Origin: Chlorophyllum brunneum
Lineage: Eukaryota; Basidiomycota; Agaricomycetes; Agaricales; Agaricaceae
NCBI GenBank assembly: GCA_963576785.1
Contig: OY756140.1
Coordinates: forward strand, 1,612,001-1,676,000
Direction of reading: 5' to 3'
DNA: 64,000 nt
Below, in pieces: positions 60,942-64,000 of the stretch (position 1 is the first letter of the stretch; each line of letters starts with the position of its first letter). Both the position numbers and the translations under genes were made by a program. The notes beneath the pieces were generated by a model that had not been told where the DNA came from, ran no database searches, and saw only the letters and a program-made list of their open reading frames with translations.

Positions 60942-63574
60942 TTTCCTGGGGTAAGATTGAAAGTTTCGGTATCTCGAGATACTAGTTATATCGCGAGGTA
61001 GTCCGGTACTTCGATGCTGGCGAGCGCTGGGCGTATTCCCGGTCCTGGGATGACGCTGCCTAAGCGATTGCAGTGAATGTTCCGAGATACACGATGAAGC
61101 GGAAGATGAATAGGAAGGGTCGCTTGATGAGAATGAAGCTGGGAGTGTCGCTTTTGAGGTCGTGGTCACGGTTGAAGGCGATGCAACAAGTCCCGCTTTA
61201 CGCAGCGGACAGAACATGTAACAGACGTGGTCGTGGAAGAAAGGAAAACAGCGTGTAGCTGTGGTAGCGTCTCGGGTTGCATCTAAATGTACCTTCGTTG
61301 CGTTTTGATTGAATCTCATATACCGAAAATGCCTCCATCGCACCATATGTGTTCCGCAGCTGGATCGAACATGATCACAAAGCGTGATGGGCTCGGCGTT
61401 TTCATCTCTGTCAGTGCGGTACGAGCGAAACCGTCGATGTACTCGGAAATCTACACTGGGGCTAATCATCAAGAGAGCGCCCTCGGAAAGAGGGGGGACA
61501 CAAGTCGATTACCACATCCATGAAAGTCGCCAATCTAGCACTGCCAGCCATGCGTCTTCCACGTTGCCTGATAGTCATTACGCACGTTACACACTCTGCA
61601 AGTTCAATCGGGAGCGCCTTCCGGGGGCCAAGTCCAAAATTCAAGGGTCGTCCATTTGCCAATCCTTCACGAGCATAGCATATTTTGATAGGAATGAACG
61701 ATTGTATACATCTTTGTGTAGTCCCCGTACTGATAGGTAGAATGACAGAACTCGGTTAGCCCACGTGGAATGAGTGAGGCAACTGTCAAGTCGTGAGGTG
61801 AAGTCGAAGGCGGCCAGTGGCGACGCGCCTTGCACCCTGTGGAAGGAATTGAAATGTTTCGTGGACACTAAGGGATCGGCCCTGAACTGAATAGTAGATG
61901 AACTATAGTCCCTGAGGTTGCTCGCCGTCCAATTTTGACAACCCGAGGAACAAGCTATAATAGTCCAGTGATCGGCTAAATGATCACCGTTGCTTCACTG
62001 GCCTATTCCAGCTCTTCAGGGAGGTATCTGAGTTGAAATTAGAGAGCAATACATTTAATTCCAGACACGAGGCGCCGTCCTGTGCGCTTCCGTTCATCGC
62101 CAAATTCCCGTTTCTCGCGAGTACCCGTCAGTTTAAAGGGATTATTGACCATGTAATGAAGCGAGGACGCGGACCATTAGGTCTCTTGGCAATGTAAACG
62201 AAGTGTAGAGGTGAGAGAGAACCGAGAGGAATGATTTTCGTGTACACATCTTTCAACGTGCATCCGGAAATTTTCAATCCGTGGACCGACCGACTACAAT
62301 GCCCGTTTAACCACCACTCGCCACCATCAGGGATGTTCAAGCTACTGTTTCTGACTCCCACTTGGTCCCCTTCCTTGTTCTCGCCATTGAGATCCCCGCT
62401 CCACCAGCGATTTTCGAGCAACACGAGCTCTTTGATAAATGTTGGACATGCGCTTTTTTTCCATCCCTGAGTCCCGAGTTTGATAGTGGCCGATTGCATC
62501 TTCTTTGCCCTTTCCCCGGGCAGTGGTAACTATGCGTTATGTTTGAGCCAGTGTTTCGACCTCCCAAGCCCAAAGCTGGATTGTATGTGTACAATTTCGG
62601 AACCGCGCCGATCCAGTCGCGATTGCCTAGCAAACCTCAGAAGATTTGGGTCGCAAACTCGGTCAACTCGCGATCAAGATTTGTTCGAATGATAATGTCG
62701 TCTGTCAGGCCTATATTCGGAAAAGTGCGCTGAGTTGCTGGTCAACCAGAACCTCAAAAATCCTTGGGGACCTTGTGTTGGGTTTGGATGCAATCGAATG
62801 GTGCAAATCCTGGTTGCAAGGATTCAGTGCTATCTTGGGTTCCAGGCCAGAATCCCGATGCATGGTTGCATGGTTGGATTTGACCGTGCTTGGAGAGACA
62901 TTGTTAGACTTTCATCGTCAGGAGTCAGGAAAGGACCTGGAAGTTAACGGGTGTAGATCTTAAGCCCCGGCAGTCTGCCTGGTCATTTGAGGTGTATGTA
63001 AAGACATTTTCTCGAGAGCGTAATTTGTGGCCTGATGGGAGTAATAGATGTCCAGTATATTTTCAGTGGTCAGGTTGGTTGGGATTAGATGATTAGGTAG
63101 AGCTATCAGTGGTTGTGGGACCGAGAAAACGGTGGCAACAAGCACTTCTATACGCCCAAATAACTCAATCGAAAAAAGGGGGAACAAGTGTCGCGTCCAT
63201 GCACACAATTATCGACCTGGATTCTTTTGTGATAGCACTTGGCGTAACGCGGCCGTTGAGCAAGCCATTGGTCGAAACTTGACATGGAAATCACGTCTAC
63301 ATACCCCTGGGCTTCCCAGAAGTGACCCGGGCCTGGCATATATCCCAGATGCCGATCTCAGTATGTCTGGCCCATACGTTAGCCAAGCTTAGGTACCATA
63401 CAGAAGACGCAGAGGCATATGTACGTATTCGCAAAAGGGAACTACAACATAGAGATTCACGCCAAAACTGTGTGACGCAGTGAGGGACGACGCAGCCTCC
63501 AGTTGTGAATGGTCGTGGGCCATTATCATGTCCATGCTGAACATCAATCTCAGGAAATATGCTTGAAAAGGTTG
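60942..63574. other. Poorly coding 2.6-kb region
   Basis: No conserved gene is recognisable. Frames are short and change often. One reading frame on the minus strand at 62128-62499 is the best candidate (separate entry). CACGTG occurs at 61762-61767. This could be a decayed gene or simple intergenic DNA. Confidence 0.5.
62128..62499 (-). CDS. Possible small hypothetical protein or exon
   Basis: A 123-residue open frame (MQSATIKLGTQGWKKSACP to the end FITWSIIPLN) with well mixed composition and repeated aromatic/glycine strands (DGGEWWLNGHCSRSVHGLKI, SPLHFVYIAKRPNGPRPRF) looks more protein-like than its neighbours. I recognise no family. It may be the last exon of a gene whose earlier exons lie toward 63 kb, or chance. 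Confidence 0.3.
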   Translation of the reverse strand: MQSATIKLGTQGWKKSACPTFIKELVLLENRWWSGDLNGENKEGDQVGVRNSSLNIPDGGEWWLNGHCSRSVHGLKISGCTLKDVYTKIIPLGSLSPLHFVYIAKRPNGPRPRFITWSIIPLN

Positions 63575-64000
63575 TCACTTTTCTAAAGCAAGCTGGGCAA
63601 GCTTCAGAGCTCCTTCCTTAGTCTTGTTACCTAGACAATTCAGTCAGAGTCAGGATGGGGAGCAGGATTCGACGAATGCACCTCCAATGAAGCCACTAGC
63701 ATGAATGAAAATACCCCCGTCAACACCCGATGCACGACTAAGTTCCTCATCGCGCAGTCCCCTCCATTCTTCCGGCAAAGCCTTTCTTGATTCAAAGCTT
63801 TCCGGAGAGACGGGGACAGCTTGGACACGCCAGTTCCCGGCAGTCTCGTCGGGATAGACGACATAGATGGCAGTGTCCGGAGTCACGTCGCTTGTTGACT
63901 CCAACTCAAAGAGGTGTTCCTGTACAATGTCTAGTGAGCTGAAAGTGATGAAAGGCGCAGAAGTTGACCTTCCAAGGGAGGAACTGGTTGAACAATATGA
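63575..64000 (-). CDS. MYG1 metal-dependent protein hydrolase, C-terminal part (5' end outside window)
   Basis: Three exons of the C-terminus are visible. The right-most one ends FNQFLPWK. A 76-base intron region ending TGTACAG joins it to EHLFELESTSDVTPDTAIYV, VYPDETAGNWRVQAVPVSPE, FESRKALPEEWRGLRDEELS, RASGVDGGIFIHASGFIGG. A second intron leads to NKTKEGALKLAQLALEK and a stop at 63575-63577. These are the family's conserved closing motifs (PWKEHL-ELE, EWRGLRDEEL, FIHASGFIGG-KT-EGAL). MYG1 is an exonuclease of the DHH-like fold acting in nucleus and mitochondria. The gene continues past the right edge. Confidence 0.92.

Overview
The window is nuclear DNA of a filamentous fungus. Genes are dense, lie on both strands, and are cut by many short GT-AG introns of about 45-60 bases. 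The protein set (VPS13, Arp1, Gpi2, a Yap-type bZIP, Ras-like/RasGEF fusion, tandem GH16 enzymes, MARVEL protein) and the gene style point to a basidiomycete of the Agaricomycetes. A Rhizoctonia-like (Cantharellales) genome is my best guess, but the genus is inference. I see no prokaryotic, viral or organellar DNA, no rRNA, and no tRNA I would defend.

Layout. 1-9812 (+) is the 3' three quarters or more of a VPS13 lipid-transfer protein. 10004-14335 (-) is a DENN-domain protein and 15026-17133 (-) a NIPA-type Mg2+ transporter. 17348-18048 (+) is a small AGTRAP-like membrane protein that converges with REV3, the DNA polymerase zeta catalytic subunit, at 18070-23762 (-). 23880-24917 (-) is a glucose-6-phosphate 1-epimerase, divergent from the PP2A scaffold subunit at 25466-27610 (+). 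28332-30560 holds two secreted-protein genes: one with a 39-base tandem glycine-rich repeat, one orphan. Then come RPS24 (32007-32664, +), ARP1/centractin (32928-34480, -), a fungal signal-peptide/one-TM protein (34546-35300, +), a myristoylated SVIP-like protein with a p97-binding VIM motif (35381-35768, +) and GPI2/PIG-C (36332-37523, +).

The right half holds a bZIP factor (37819-39330, -), APC4 (39888-43015, -), the DRS1 helicase (43133-45759, +), a RasGEF carrying an N-terminal degenerate Ras-like domain (46065-49855, -), a SurE-like nucleotidase (49972-51337, +), two tandem GH16 glucanase-like genes (51416-53225 and 53613-55368, -), RPL15 (55622-56457, -), a 1-kb inverted-repeat structure (56715-57718), an MFSD1-like transporter (57762-59893, -), a MARVEL-type membrane protein (60256-60941, -), a poorly coding 2.6-kb stretch, and the 3' part of MYG1 (63575 to the window edge, -).

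Most genes are independent housekeeping functions: membrane contact and traffic, translesion synthesis, dynein/dynactin, GPI anchors, cell cycle, and ribosome assembly. I see no dedicated gene cluster and no clear new multi-gene system. The items most worth a second look are the glycine-rich repeat protein, the SVIP-like protein, the Ras/RasGEF fusion, the inverted repeat with transition-biased divergence, CACGTG boxes in several promoters, and very short shared promoters. All exon models were read by eye, so individual splice sites in the large genes are approximate.
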